Shown: piece by piece, positions 8,678 through 16,921 of the stretch
How positions within the stretch are numbered: the first letter of the stretch is position 1
Layout: each line of letters begins with the position of its first letter
NCBI RefSeq assembly: GCF_000372525.1
Contig: NZ_AQUR01000106.1
Span: 62,001-126,000 of the forward strand
Direction of reading: 5' to 3'
Origin: Cupriavidus neocaledonicus
GTDB lineage: Bacteria > Pseudomonadota > Gammaproteobacteria > Burkholderiales > Burkholderiaceae
DNA: 64,000 nt
Notes under the pieces: model-generated
Told to the model about the DNA's origin: nothing
Database searches by the model: none
The model's input: only the letters and a program-made list of their open reading frames with translations
Program-made: the position numbers and the translations under genes

Positions 8678-9952
8678 ATGAGAGTGGAAGACCTCGTATA
8701 TTTCTGCGCCCCGGCGCGGCTGGTCATGGGCGCCGGATGCCGCGCGCAACTGCCCGCGCTGCTGCGCCGGCTCGGCTATCGCCGGGGGCTGGTGGTGACG
8801 GACACTTACTTTACCGGCGCCACGCCGTGGGTGAATGAACTCGTCGCCGGCGCCCGCGCGCATGAGGTCGAGTTGCTGGTCTATGACGGCGGCATGCCCG
8901 ATCCGACCACCGCGCTGTGCGACGCGGCCACGGCGGCGGTGCGGCAACGGCTCGGCGGCGTGCCGGTCGACCATGTCATCGCGCTGGGCGGCGGCAGCAA
9001 TATCGACCTGGCCAAGGCGCTGTGCCTGACCCTGCCCGGCGGCAAGCCGGTGCGCGCGTTCATCGGCAGCATCGATGGCGGCACCCCCATCCTGCCGCTG
9101 GTCGCCATGCCCACCACGGCCGGCACGGGCTCGGAGGCGACCCCGGGGGCGATCCTGGTCGATCCGGACAACGCGACCAAGGTGGCGGTCATGGACAACC
9201 GGCTGCGCCCGGCGGTGGCGCTGGTCGATCCCGAATTCACCTACACCTGTCCGCCGCGGGTCACCGCGGATGCCGGCATCGATGCGCTGACCCATGCGAT
9301 CGAGTCCTACCTGACGCTCGATTCCGCCAGCTTTGACCGCGGCGGCGAAGCGGACCCTGGCTACAGCGGCCGCAATGCGCTGACGATGCTGTTCGCGCGC
9401 GAGTCGATCCGCCTGTGCGGCTGCTACCTGTTGCGCAGCTACCAGGACGGCGCTGACCGCGAAGCGCGCATCGGCATGAGCTACGCCAGCATCTATGCGG
9501 CGCTGTCATACGGAAGCGCCGGCCTTAACGCCGTGCATGGCATTGCCTACGCGGTCGCGGGCCTGACGCACCGCTCGCACGGCACCACCAACGCGGTGAT
9601 GCTGCCGTATGTGCTCGATGCGCTGGCCGACAGGCGCCGCGAGGAATTGCTGGCCATTGCCCGCCTTCTGGACATCGCCGAAGGCGATCCCGATATCGCG
9701 GTGGCACGCGTGCCGCTCGTGGTGCGCGAACTGGTCGCGGCCCTCGGCCTGCCGACCACGCTCCAGGCTTGCGGCATCGGGCAGGGCGACATCGATGCAC
9801 TGGTGCGCGATGCCCTGGGTGTCACGCGCCTGGCCAAGGCCTTCCCGGTGCCGGACGTGCCCGCGCGCTACGCCGCCATTGTGCGCAATGCGTGGACGGG
9901 CACGCTGTCCGCTGACACCCCGGTCCCGGCGCAGCGGCACCGCGTTGCGTAG
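8678..9952 (+). CDS. Iron-containing alcohol dehydrogenase
   Basis: A 424-residue group III (iron-type) alcohol dehydrogenase. The nucleotide-binding motif ALGGGSNIDLAKA is near residue 106 and PTTAGTGSEATP near residue 146. The metal ligands are visible as DALTH (Asp and His), NAVHGIAYA (His) and SHGTTNAVMLP (His). The open frame extends far upstream, but the ATG at 8678 has a CAGGAGACAG box and begins where family homology begins. It lies 62 bases after the alpha/beta hydrolase stop and is probably in the same transcript. It should oxidise an alcohol, or reduce an aldehyde, with NAD(P). The specific substrate cannot be told from the sequence. Confidence 0.92.
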   Translation: MRVEDLVYFCAPARLVMGAGCRAQLPALLRRLGYRRGLVVTDTYFTGATPWVNELVAGARAHEVELLVYDGGMPDPTTALCDAATAAVRQRLGGVPVDHVIALGGGSNIDLAKALCLTLPGGKPVRAFIGSIDGGTPILPLVAMPTTAGTGSEATPGAILVDPDNATKVAVMDNRLRPAVALVDPEFTYTCPPRVTADAGIDALTHAIESYLTLDSASFDRGGEADPGYSGRNALTMLFARESIRLCGCYLLRSYQDGADREARIGMSYASIYAALSYGSAGLNAVHGIAYAVAGLTHRSHGTTNAVMLPYVLDALADRRREELLAIARLLDIAEGDPDIAVARVPLVVRELVAALGLPTTLQACGIGQGDIDALVRDALGVTRLAKAFPVPDVPARYAAIVRNAWTGTLSADTPVPAQRHRVA

Positions 9953-10033
9953 GGCACAGACAGGGGATTTATCCGACGCTTTCCCGGCTGGTTCCCCGCC
10001 CGCGGCGGCCCGGCCCTGGCGGTAAACCATTAC

Positions 10034-10066
10034 TTGCACATCAGAAATGTGCAACTAATATATTAG
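10034..10066 (+). promoter_or_regulatory. Promoter and operator copy 2, with a second inverted repeat
   Basis: The perfect palindrome CTAATATATTAG is at 10055-10066. Directly before it is an 8-bp-arm inverted repeat, TTGCACAT-cagaa-ATGTGCAA, at 10034-10054. TTGCAC at 10034 and TAATAT at 10056 are spaced 16 bases apart and form a good sigma-70 promoter. The palindrome therefore covers the -10 element of the MFS transporter gene starting at 10113. Confidence 0.75.
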
Positions 10067-10112
10067 AAAGCGCGCCGCCCCAGAGCGCGTCTCATTGACA
10101 CAGGAGACAACC

Positions 10113-11492
10113 ATGGACATGTCTGCAGGCGCCCTCAAGCTGGAGGCCGGCATCGCGGCGCGGCTGGAACGATTGCCGATGACCGGCTACCAGCGCTCGC
10201 TGTTCGGCATCATCGCCACGGCGTGGTTTTTCGATTCGATGGATCTGGGCCTGATGACCTTCGTGCTGGGCTCGATCAAGGCCGAGTTCGGCCTGAGCGC
10301 GGCGCAGGCCGGCCTGCTGGCCAGTTCCAGCTTCCTCGGCATGTTCCTGGGCGCGGCCATCGCCGGCCTGCTGGCGGACCGCTTCGGCCGCAAGCCGGTG
10401 TTCCAGGTCAGCATGATCTTCTGGGGCGTGGGCAGCCTGATGTGCGGGCTGGCGGACAGCGTGACCTCGCTGATGATCTATCGCGTGCTGCTCGGGTTCG
10501 GTATGGGCATGGAGTTTCCGATCGGCCTGTCGATGGTGTCGGAGATCGTGCCCGCCAAAAGCCGCGGCAAGTATGTCGCGATCCTGGAGGGCTTCTGGCC
10601 GATCGGCTTTATCGCGGCCGGGGCGCTGACCTACCTGCTGCTTCCCGTGATTGGCTGGCGCGGTATCTTTATCGCGCTGGCGGTGCCGGCCGTGTTCGTG
10701 TTCGTGGTACGCCGCATGGTGCCGGAGTCGCCGCGCTGGCTCGAGGACATCGGCCGCAAGGCCGAGGCCGATACGGTAATGGCCGGCATCGAGCGGCGCG
10801 TGGAGCGCGCCTGCGGCCGTCCGCTGCCGGCGGTGTCCGCGACCTTCGGCGCCACGCAGGCGCCGAGCCGCAAGGCGCGCTTCATGGAGCTGTGGAGCGG
10901 ACCCTATGCGCGCCGCACCGTCATGCTGTGGTCGGTCTGGTTCTTTGCGCTGCTGGGCTACTACGGCCTGACCACGTGGCTCGGCGCGCTGCTGCAGCAG
11001 GCCGGCTATGCCGTGACCAAGTCGGTGCTCTACACGGTCTATATCTCGCTGGCCGGCATTCCGGGGTTCATCTTCTCGGCATGGCTGCTGGAGAAGTGGG
11101 GCCGCAAGCCGACCTGCGCGCTCATGCTGATCGGCAGCGCCGTGGCCGCGTATGCCTATGGCCAGGCGGCCGTGCACCGGCTGCCGGTGGAGCAGTTGAT
11201 CGCCGCGGGCTTGTGCATGCAGTTCTTCCTGTTCGGCATGTGGTCGGTGCTCTATGCCTATACGCCGGAGCTGTACCCGACGCGCTCGCGCGCCACCGGC
11301 TCCGGCTTTGCTTCGTCGATCGGCCGCATCGGCTCGCTGGCCGGACCCTACCTGGTCGGGGTGTTGTTGCCGGTGGCGGGGCAGGGCGGTGTCTTCACGC
11401 TTGGCGCCTTGTCCTTCGCGGTGGCGGCGGCGGCGGTCCTGCTGCTGGGTGTCGAAACCCGCGGCAAGGCGCTGGAGGAAGTCTCGCATTAA
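10113..11492 (+). CDS. MFS transporter, metabolite:proton symporter type
   Basis: A 459-residue major facilitator with about 12 membrane segments. The loop 2-3 motif appears as GLLADRFGRKPVF. PESPRWLED occurs at the end of helix 6, as in the sugar-transporter-like branch. The C-terminal half carries the PELYPTRSRATGSGFASSIGR segment typical of aromatic-acid and niacin (NiaP-like) carriers. The start at 10113 has a CAGGAGACA box. The gene has its own promoter with operator copy 2 and ends 38 bases before an intrinsic terminator. It probably imports the substrate of the adjoining hydrolase and dehydrogenase, but the transported compound is not known. Confidence 0.9.
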   Translation: MDMSAGALKLEAGIAARLERLPMTGYQRSLFGIIATAWFFDSMDLGLMTFVLGSIKAEFGLSAAQAGLLASSSFLGMFLGAAIAGLLADRFGRKPVFQVSMIFWGVGSLMCGLADSVTSLMIYRVLLGFGMGMEFPIGLSMVSEIVPAKSRGKYVAILEGFWPIGFIAAGALTYLLLPVIGWRGIFIALAVPAVFVFVVRRMVPESPRWLEDIGRKAEADTVMAGIERRVERACGRPLPAVSATFGATQAPSRKARFMELWSGPYARRTVMLWSVWFFALLGYYGLTTWLGALLQQAGYAVTKSVLYTVYISLAGIPGFIFSAWLLEKWGRKPTCALMLIGSAVAAYAYGQAAVHRLPVEQLIAAGLCMQFFLFGMWSVLYAYTPELYPTRSRATGSGFASSIGRIGSLAGPYLVGVLLPVAGQGGVFTLGALSFAVAAAAVLLLGVETRGKALEEVSH

Positions 11493-11529
11493 CGGTTCGC
11501 CGCGCGGCGTCGGCCGCGCCTGCATTGGC

Positions 11530-11555
11530 GCCCCTGGCCAACAGGGGCATTTTTT
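11530..11555 (+). terminator. Intrinsic terminator after the MFS gene
   Basis: The stem GCCCCTG/CAGGGGC with a five-base loop is followed by A and six T. It separates the MFS transporter from the hydroxylase gene, so the latter needs its own promoter. Confidence 0.85.
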
Positions 11556-11579
11556 GGGCTGCCGCATTTTTATATCCAA

Positions 11580-11591
11580 CTAATATGTTAG
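11580..11591 (+). promoter_or_regulatory. Operator copy 3 upstream of the hydroxylase gene
   Basis: CTAATATGTTAG differs by one base from the perfect palindrome found at 7859 and 10055. It sits 28 bases before the ATG at 11620 and just after the terminator at 11530-11555. TAATAT inside it may be the -10 element; no convincing -35 is seen. Confidence 0.7.
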
Positions 11592-11619
11592 TGCGGCGCA
11601 GTGATATGGAGTTGCAATC

Positions 11620-12426
11620 ATGATGACGGAACGCCAACGCAAGTTCAGGGAACAATACAAGGCCGATATCAGCCCGCTCTACAACGGCCTGCTGCATATC
11701 GCCGTGATCTACGGCGTCGGCACCGGCGCGATGTGGTGGGCCATTCAGCGGCTGCAGGGCGTGACCTGGGAGTGGGCGCTGATCCTGCCGGTATTCCTGG
11801 CGGGCAACTTTGTCGAGTGGTTCCTGCACAGCTATGTCATGCACCGCCGCATCGACGTCTTTGCGCTGCGCGCCATCTACGAGCGCCACACGCGCCAGCA
11901 CCACCAGTACTTCACCGACCAGGAACCCACCATCGATACCACGCGCGAATTCCGCATCGTGTTCTTCCCGTGGCGGGTGCTGGCAACGCTCGGCGTGGGC
12001 GGCGGCGGCCTGGGCTACCTGGCATCGCTGATCTTCAACGCCAACGCCGGCTACTTCGTCTTCATCACGATGGTGGCGCAGTACCTGATCTACGAGACCT
12101 TCCACTATTGCTGCCACGTCCACGACAACTGGTTCGTTCGCAACATGCCCTTCATCAACACGATCCGGCGCCACCACACCGCGCATCACAACATGGGCAT
12201 CATGATGAAGTACAACATGAACCTCACCTTCCCCATCGCCGACTACATCATGGGCACGTCCGACCTGCGCCGCGGCCTGCTCGGGCACCTGTTCAACGGA
12301 TACAGCGAAGCGCACGTCAAGGAAGAACTGAAGCCGATCATCCGGAAATTCCGCACCGATCACTCGCGCGTCACGCTCGACGGGCCCGTGCTCGATGAAG
12401 ACGAACGCCGCGCCATGGCCGCCTAG
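11620..12426 (+). CDS. Fatty acid hydroxylase / sterol desaturase family membrane protein
   Basis: A 268-residue integral membrane protein with two hydrophobic regions at about residues 20-60 and 110-160. The histidine clusters of the di-iron fatty acid hydroxylase superfamily are all present: HSYVMH, HTRQHHQ, HYCCHVH and RRHHTAHHN. It should carry out an oxygen-dependent hydroxylation or desaturation of a hydrophobic substrate in the inner membrane. A GGAG box precedes the ATG. Operator copy 3 ties it to the GntR-linked regulon, together with an alcohol dehydrogenase and a hydrolase. A hydroxylate-then-oxidise route is therefore plausible, but that is inference. Confidence 0.9.
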   Translation: MMTERQRKFREQYKADISPLYNGLLHIAVIYGVGTGAMWWAIQRLQGVTWEWALILPVFLAGNFVEWFLHSYVMHRRIDVFALRAIYERHTRQHHQYFTDQEPTIDTTREFRIVFFPWRVLATLGVGGGGLGYLASLIFNANAGYFVFITMVAQYLIYETFHYCCHVHDNWFVRNMPFINTIRRHHTAHHNMGIMMKYNMNLTFPIADYIMGTSDLRRGLLGHLFNGYSEAHVKEELKPIIRKFRTDHSRVTLDGPVLDEDERRAMAA

Positions 12427-12458
12427 CCGGTCTGCATGCCTGCCGAGCGCCCGCCGCG

Positions 12459-14315
12459 CTACGCCACCGAATCCGTCACCTCGTCCTGCTCTTCGCCCAG
12501 GAAGCCGCCGCTCTGGTGCCGCCACAGCCGCGCATAGGTGCCGTTCTTCGCCAGCAGTTCGGCGTGCGTGCCCTGCTCGACGATGCGGCCCTGGTCCATC
12601 ACGATCAGGCGGTCCATCGCGGCGATGGTGGAAAGGCGGTGGGCGATCGCGATCACGGTCTTGCCCTCCATCATTTCGTCGAGGCTTTCCTGGATCGCGG
12701 CCTCGACTTCCGAGTCGAGCGCGCTGGTGGCTTCGTCCAGCAGCAGGATGGGGGCGTTCTTGAGCATCACGCGGGCGATCGCGATGCGCTGGCGCTGGCC
12801 GCCGGAAAGCTTCACCCCGCGTTCGCCGACCAGCGTGTCGTAGCCGGTATGGCCATGCTGGTCGCTCAGCTGGCGGATGAAGTCATCGGCCTGGGCGTGC
12901 ACGGCGGCGTCGCGGATCTCCGCATCGGTGGCGTTGGGGCGGCCATAGGCGATGTTGTCGCGGATCGAGCGATGCAGCAGCGAGGTGTCCTGCGTGACCA
13001 TGCCGATGGCGCCGCGCAGGCTGTCCTGCGTTACCCTGGCGATGTCCTGCCCGTCGATGCGGATGCGGCCGCTGTCCACGTCGTAGAAGCGCAGCAGCAG
13101 GTTGATCAGCGTGGACTTGCCCGCGCCGGAGCGGCCCACCAGCCCGATCTTCTCGCCGGGACGCACGGTCAGGCTGAGGCCGTCGAGCACCTGGCGCTCG
13201 CCGTTGTAGTTGAAGCGGACCTGGTCGAATTCCACTTCGCCGCGCCGGATCTGCAGCGCCGGCGCGCCCGGCGCGTCCTGCACCTTGGCCACGTGCGTCA
13301 GCGTGGCAATGCCGTCCTGCACCGTGCCGATGTTCTCGAACAACGAGGCCATCTGCCACATGATCCAGTGCGACATGCCGTTGATGCGCAGCGCCATGGC
13401 GGTCACCGCCGCCACCGCGCCGGTGCCGATCTCGGCCCCATGCCACAGCCACAGCGCATAGCCGCCCGCCGCCAGGATCAGCGCCACCACCAGGGCCTGG
13501 TTGACGATCTCGAACTGGCTGACGAGGCGCATCTGCCGGAACCCCGTGTCCTTGAAATCCTCCATCGCCGCGCGCGCGAAATGCGCCTCGCGCCGGGTGT
13601 GCGAAAACAGCTTGACGGTGGTGATGTTGGTGTAGGCGTCGGTGACGCGTCCGGTCATCGACGAGCGGGCATGGGCCTGCTCCTGCCCGACCTTGCCCAG
13701 TCGCGGCACGAAATACAGCATGGCCAGGCCGAACAGCACGATCCAGCCGATGAAGGGCAGCATCAGCCGGAAATCGAAGCCGCCCGCCAGCGCGATGATG
13801 GTGATGAAGTACACGCCAATGGCGAGCACGATCTCGATAAAGGTGAACAGCACCTCGCGCACCGCCAGCGCGGTCTGCATGACCTTGGTGGTGACGCGCC
13901 CGGCGAATTCATCGGAGAAAAACGACAGGCTCTGCCTGAGCATCAGCCGATGGAAATCCCAGCGCAGCCGCAACGGCAGGTTGATCGCCAGCACCTGGTG
14001 CTGCACCATGGTGCGCAGCGCCACCAGGCCGATGCTGGTCACCAGCACGATGCCGATTCCCCACAGCACGCGCTGCTCCTGTGCCGAAGCGTCCCGGTTC
14101 CCTTGCCACGCCGCCAGCAGATCCACCACTTGCCCGAGGAAGCTGAACAGCCACGCTTCGTAGATCGACACGCCGGCACTCAGCAGCGCCAGCGCGACGA
14201 AGTAGCGGCGGGTGCCGCGGGTGCAGGCCCACAGGAAGGCCGCCAGGCCTTTGGGCGGCGGCGGTGCCTCGTCGGGCGGGAAGGGATCAAGCAGACGTTC
14301 GAACGCGCGCAGCAC
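12459..14315 (-). CDS. ABC exporter, fused permease and ATPase
   Basis: A 618-residue half-transporter of the MsbA/multidrug type. A six-helix membrane domain covers about residues 30-330. The ATPase domain has GRSGAGKST (Walker A), LSGGQRQR (signature) and LLLDEATSALD (Walker B), then an IAHRLST switch histidine. The open frame reaches an ATG at 14378, but the GTG at 14315 has a GGAGGA box. It also gives the N-terminus LRAFERLLDPFPPDE that is typical of this subfamily, so GTG is chosen. It should work as a homodimer in the inner membrane. The substrate is unknown. It is monocistronic and convergent with the hydroxylase gene. Confidence 0.92.
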   Translation of the reverse strand: MLRAFERLLDPFPPDEAPPPPKGLAAFLWACTRGTRRYFVALALLSAGVSIYEAWLFSFLGQVVDLLAAWQGNRDASAQEQRVLWGIGIVLVTSIGLVALRTMVQHQVLAINLPLRLRWDFHRLMLRQSLSFFSDEFAGRVTTKVMQTALAVREVLFTFIEIVLAIGVYFITIIALAGGFDFRLMLPFIGWIVLFGLAMLYFVPRLGKVGQEQAHARSSMTGRVTDAYTNITTVKLFSHTRREAHFARAAMEDFKDTGFRQMRLVSQFEIVNQALVVALILAAGGYALWLWHGAEIGTGAVAAVTAMALRINGMSHWIMWQMASLFENIGTVQDGIATLTHVAKVQDAPGAPALQIRRGEVEFDQVRFNYNGERQVLDGLSLTVRPGEKIGLVGRSGAGKSTLINLLLRFYDVDSGRIRIDGQDIARVTQDSLRGAIGMVTQDTSLLHRSIRDNIAYGRPNATDAEIRDAAVHAQADDFIRQLSDQHGHTGYDTLVGERGVKLSGGQRQRIAIARVMLKNAPILLLDEATSALDSEVEAAIQESLDEMMEGKTVIAIAHRLSTIAAMDRLIVMDQGRIVEQGTHAELLAKNGTYARLWRHQSGGFLGEEQDEVTDSVA

Positions 14316-14654
14316 GGGGTCCTCCGAAACGGCAGAAGGCCCGTCATCCGGCCGGCATGCGGACCGGGCGGCCTTCATCGGTGCGAGGCGCAGATTCTAC
14401 CCCCGGAGGCCGCGCGGTGCAGAGCCCGGCCCGCAAGCGTCGGCGGTGTATGGCCGCGGCAGGGCCGGTGCGTGGGCCCCTGGCGCAGCGTCACGTCCGG
14501 CGTACCTGCATGCGTGCGGTAGCCAACACTATGGCGTTGGCAGCGGCGAGAAGCCACGGCGCGCTTGATAGACTGGGTGCATCTCGGACGCAGCGGTGCC
14601 GCCCTTCCGCCTCACGGCCGATGCGAGCGCCACCCTAATGGAACAGGTGCACAA
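14316..14654 (+). other. Divergent intergenic region between ABC exporter and sulfatase
   Basis: About 340 bases without a recognisable gene. An imperfectly spaced inverted repeat, GCCAAC-8-GTTGGC, at 14522-14541 might be an operator. No promoter can be assigned with confidence. Confidence 0.4.
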
Positions 14655-16460
14655 ATGAACGAGGCACAGCCGGGCAATCCACTGAGCCGGCGCGATTTCC
14701 TCCGCGTTGCAGGTTCCGGTGCCCTGGCGCTGGGCGTCGGGACTGGTAACAGCCCGTCATTCGCGGCGGCCGCGCCCGGCGCATCGCCGCAAACGCCAGG
14801 ACAGGCAGGCGCAGGCACCGGCGCCTACAATATCCTGCTGATCCTCGTCGACCAGGAGCGTTTCTTTGGGCCCGGGGAACTGCCTGCCGGCTTTGAGTTG
14901 CCCGCGCACCAGCGACTGATGCAGCGGGGTACCACGTTCGTGAACCACCGTATCAATTCCTGCGTGTGCACGCCGTCCCGCTCGGTGCTCTACACCGGCC
15001 AGCATATCCAGCAGACGCGCATGTTCGACAACACGAACTTTCCGTGGATCGGCAGTATGTCGACGGACATCCCGACGCTGGGCCACCGCTTGCGACAGGC
15101 CGGGTATTACACGGCGTACAAGGGGAAATGGCACCTGACCAAGGAGTTCGAGACCGTCAACAAGCTCGGCACCCCGACCAGGATCTTCACCGCCGAGATG
15201 GAGGCCTATGGCTTTTCGGATTACGTCGGCATTGGCGACATCATTGCCCACACCCGCGGCGGATACGCGCACGACGGCGTGATCGCGGCCATGAGCACCA
15301 GCTGGCTGCGCAGCCAGGGGCGCGACCTGAGCGCTCAAGGCAAGCCATGGTTTCTGGCGGTCAACCTCGTGAATCCGCACGACGTCATGTTCTACGACAC
15401 CGACCCGCCTGGCGATCCGGTGCAGTCTCGCCGCGGCATTACCCACGTCGCACGCGACCCGCTGGATCCGCTCTATGCCAGGCAATGGAAGTTCTCCCTG
15501 CCGGCCAGCCACGCCCAGGCGCTGGATGAGCCGGGACGCCCCCGGGCGCATCGGGACTTCCTGCGCTCGCATGACGCCCTGGTCGGCGAGATCCCGAACG
15601 AGGTCGGGCGCTGGCGTCGGCGGCACAACTACTACCTGAACTGCATGCGGGACGTCGACCGCAATATCGCGGCCGTGCTCCAAGAACTGGATGCGGCCGG
15701 CCTGACGGAGAAAACCATCGTGGTCCTGACGTCCGATCACGGCGACATGGACGGCGCCCATCAACTGCATGCCAAGGGCGCGGTCTCGTACCGCGAACAA
15801 AACAATGTGCCGCTGATCATCGCGCATCCGCGCTATCGCGGCGGCGGAACATGCCGGGCGGTTACCTCCCACCTCGATATTGCAACGACGTTGCTCGCCA
15901 TGACCGGTGTGTCGGCAGGCCAGCGCGGCACCCTGGCGAGCGGGCTGCAGGGCAAGGACTTGTCCGGCCTGCTGGCAGCGCCCGGGTCAGCAGGCGTCAG
16001 CGCCGTCCGCGATGGCGCCCTGTTCTGCTACAACATGCTCGCCTACCTGGATGGCGATTTCCTGCACAAGGCTGCGGCCTTCGTGCAGCAGGGCGGCAAG
16101 CCGGACCAGATCAGGAGCGCGGGTATCCGGCCCGACCTGATGAAGCGCGGTGCCGTGCGCGCCGTTTATGATGGCCGATACAACTTCGCGCGATACTTTT
16201 CGCCCAAGCAGCACAACCGTCCGACCACGCTGGAAGAACTCGTCCGCTTCAATGACCTGGAACTGTACGACCTGAAGGCGGATCCGTTCGAGATGGTGAA
16301 TCTTGCCACCGGCGCGCAGCATCGCGAACTGGTTCTCGCCATGAACGAAAAGCTGAACCGCCTGATCGACACGGAGGTGGGCGAGGATCGCGGCCAGATG
16401 CTTCCCGGCGGCATCGATGCGGGCTGGGAAGTCAGCGCGGAAACGATGGCCGGCGCCTGA
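14655..16460 (+). CDS. Tat-exported sulfatase (choline-sulfatase/arylsulfatase-like)
   Basis: A 601-residue protein. The N-terminus carries a twin-arginine signal, SRRDFLRVAG, with a hydrophobic stretch and an AFA-like cleavage zone near residue 40. Sulfatase domain: NILLILVDQERF near residue 57. The formylglycine motif CTPSR, with SVLYTGQH after it, is near residue 107. It is the Cys type, needing oxidation to formylglycine. The metal-site segment SDHGDMDGAHQLHAKG is near residue 360. It should hydrolyse a sulfate ester in the periplasm. No formylglycine-generating enzyme or anaerobic maturase is in the window, so maturation would depend on an enzyme encoded elsewhere. The ribosome binding site (AGGTG) is modest. 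The substrate is unknown. Confidence 0.9.
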   Translation: MNEAQPGNPLSRRDFLRVAGSGALALGVGTGNSPSFAAAAPGASPQTPGQAGAGTGAYNILLILVDQERFFGPGELPAGFELPAHQRLMQRGTTFVNHRINSCVCTPSRSVLYTGQHIQQTRMFDNTNFPWIGSMSTDIPTLGHRLRQAGYYTAYKGKWHLTKEFETVNKLGTPTRIFTAEMEAYGFSDYVGIGDIIAHTRGGYAHDGVIAAMSTSWLRSQGRDLSAQGKPWFLAVNLVNPHDVMFYDTDPPGDPVQSRRGITHVARDPLDPLYARQWKFSLPASHAQALDEPGRPRAHRDFLRSHDALVGEIPNEVGRWRRRHNYYLNCMRDVDRNIAAVLQELDAAGLTEKTIVVLTSDHGDMDGAHQLHAKGAVSYREQNNVPLIIAHPRYRGGGTCRAVTSHLDIATTLLAMTGVSAGQRGTLASGLQGKDLSGLLAAPGSAGVSAVRDGALFCYNMLAYLDGDFLHKAAAFVQQGGKPDQIRSAGIRPDLMKRGAVRAVYDGRYNFARYFSPKQHNRPTTLEELVRFNDLELYDLKADPFEMVNLATGAQHRELVLAMNEKLNRLIDTEVGEDRGQMLPGGIDAGWEVSAETMAGA

Positions 16461-16921
16461 GCCGTGCTGTCGGCGGGCGCCTGCTCGGCGCGCCGGGATT
16501 TGCATCGAGCCGGCCCGGCGACCGCTCGCGGCGGCCAGCACCACCACATGGCCACGCCTCACGTGGTCTCGGCGCGAGCGCACGCGATGCGCAGATCCTG
16601 AATTCTGAATTTAGCGCTGTTTATATCCGCGCGCTCCAGCGGGGGGCAGCTCGGATGGCATCCCCTGTTTTGTGCCGACGCACGACTTACGGAATGCGCC
16701 AAATCCTTATATGCTGTAACCGGACGGTGGGGCGGCCTTGCGCCGTCGGGCGCATCGACGCATCCGCACGACGGCCTCGATCGGGCATCCGGAAGGGATT
16801 CCCCCCCGATGGCGGGGAATTTCACCAATGTCCTCTGTATCGGTCAACGCCTTTGACCTCTTGCGTTCTTGTCCAATGGTTGTGCTGACCAAGAAAAATA
16901 ACGCCTGAGCGGAACGAGAGC
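16461..16921 (+). other. Intergenic leader upstream of the BcsA-like gene
   Basis: A gap of 461 bases without a credible gene. It includes an AT-richer patch with a TATGCT element (about 16698-16703) and an inverted repeat, ATTCCCC-9-GGGGAAT, at 16798-16820. Either could belong to the control region of the synthase gene. No c-di-GMP riboswitch fold was recognised. Confidence 0.4.

Noticed and set aside
10092..11579. A 495-codon minus-strand frame antisense to the MFS transporter
   Set aside because: It is extremely His/Arg/Gln-rich, as expected from the complement of a membrane-protein gene.
12516..14522. A 668-codon plus-strand frame antisense to the ABC exporter
   Set aside because: The minus strand carries Walker A, signature and Walker B motifs; the plus frame has His/Asp/Gly-rich sequence without any fold signature.
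16461..16921. A c-di-GMP riboswitch before the BcsA-like gene
   Set aside because: No GEMM-type conserved core was recognised. c-di-GMP control is already explained by the PilZ domain of the protein.
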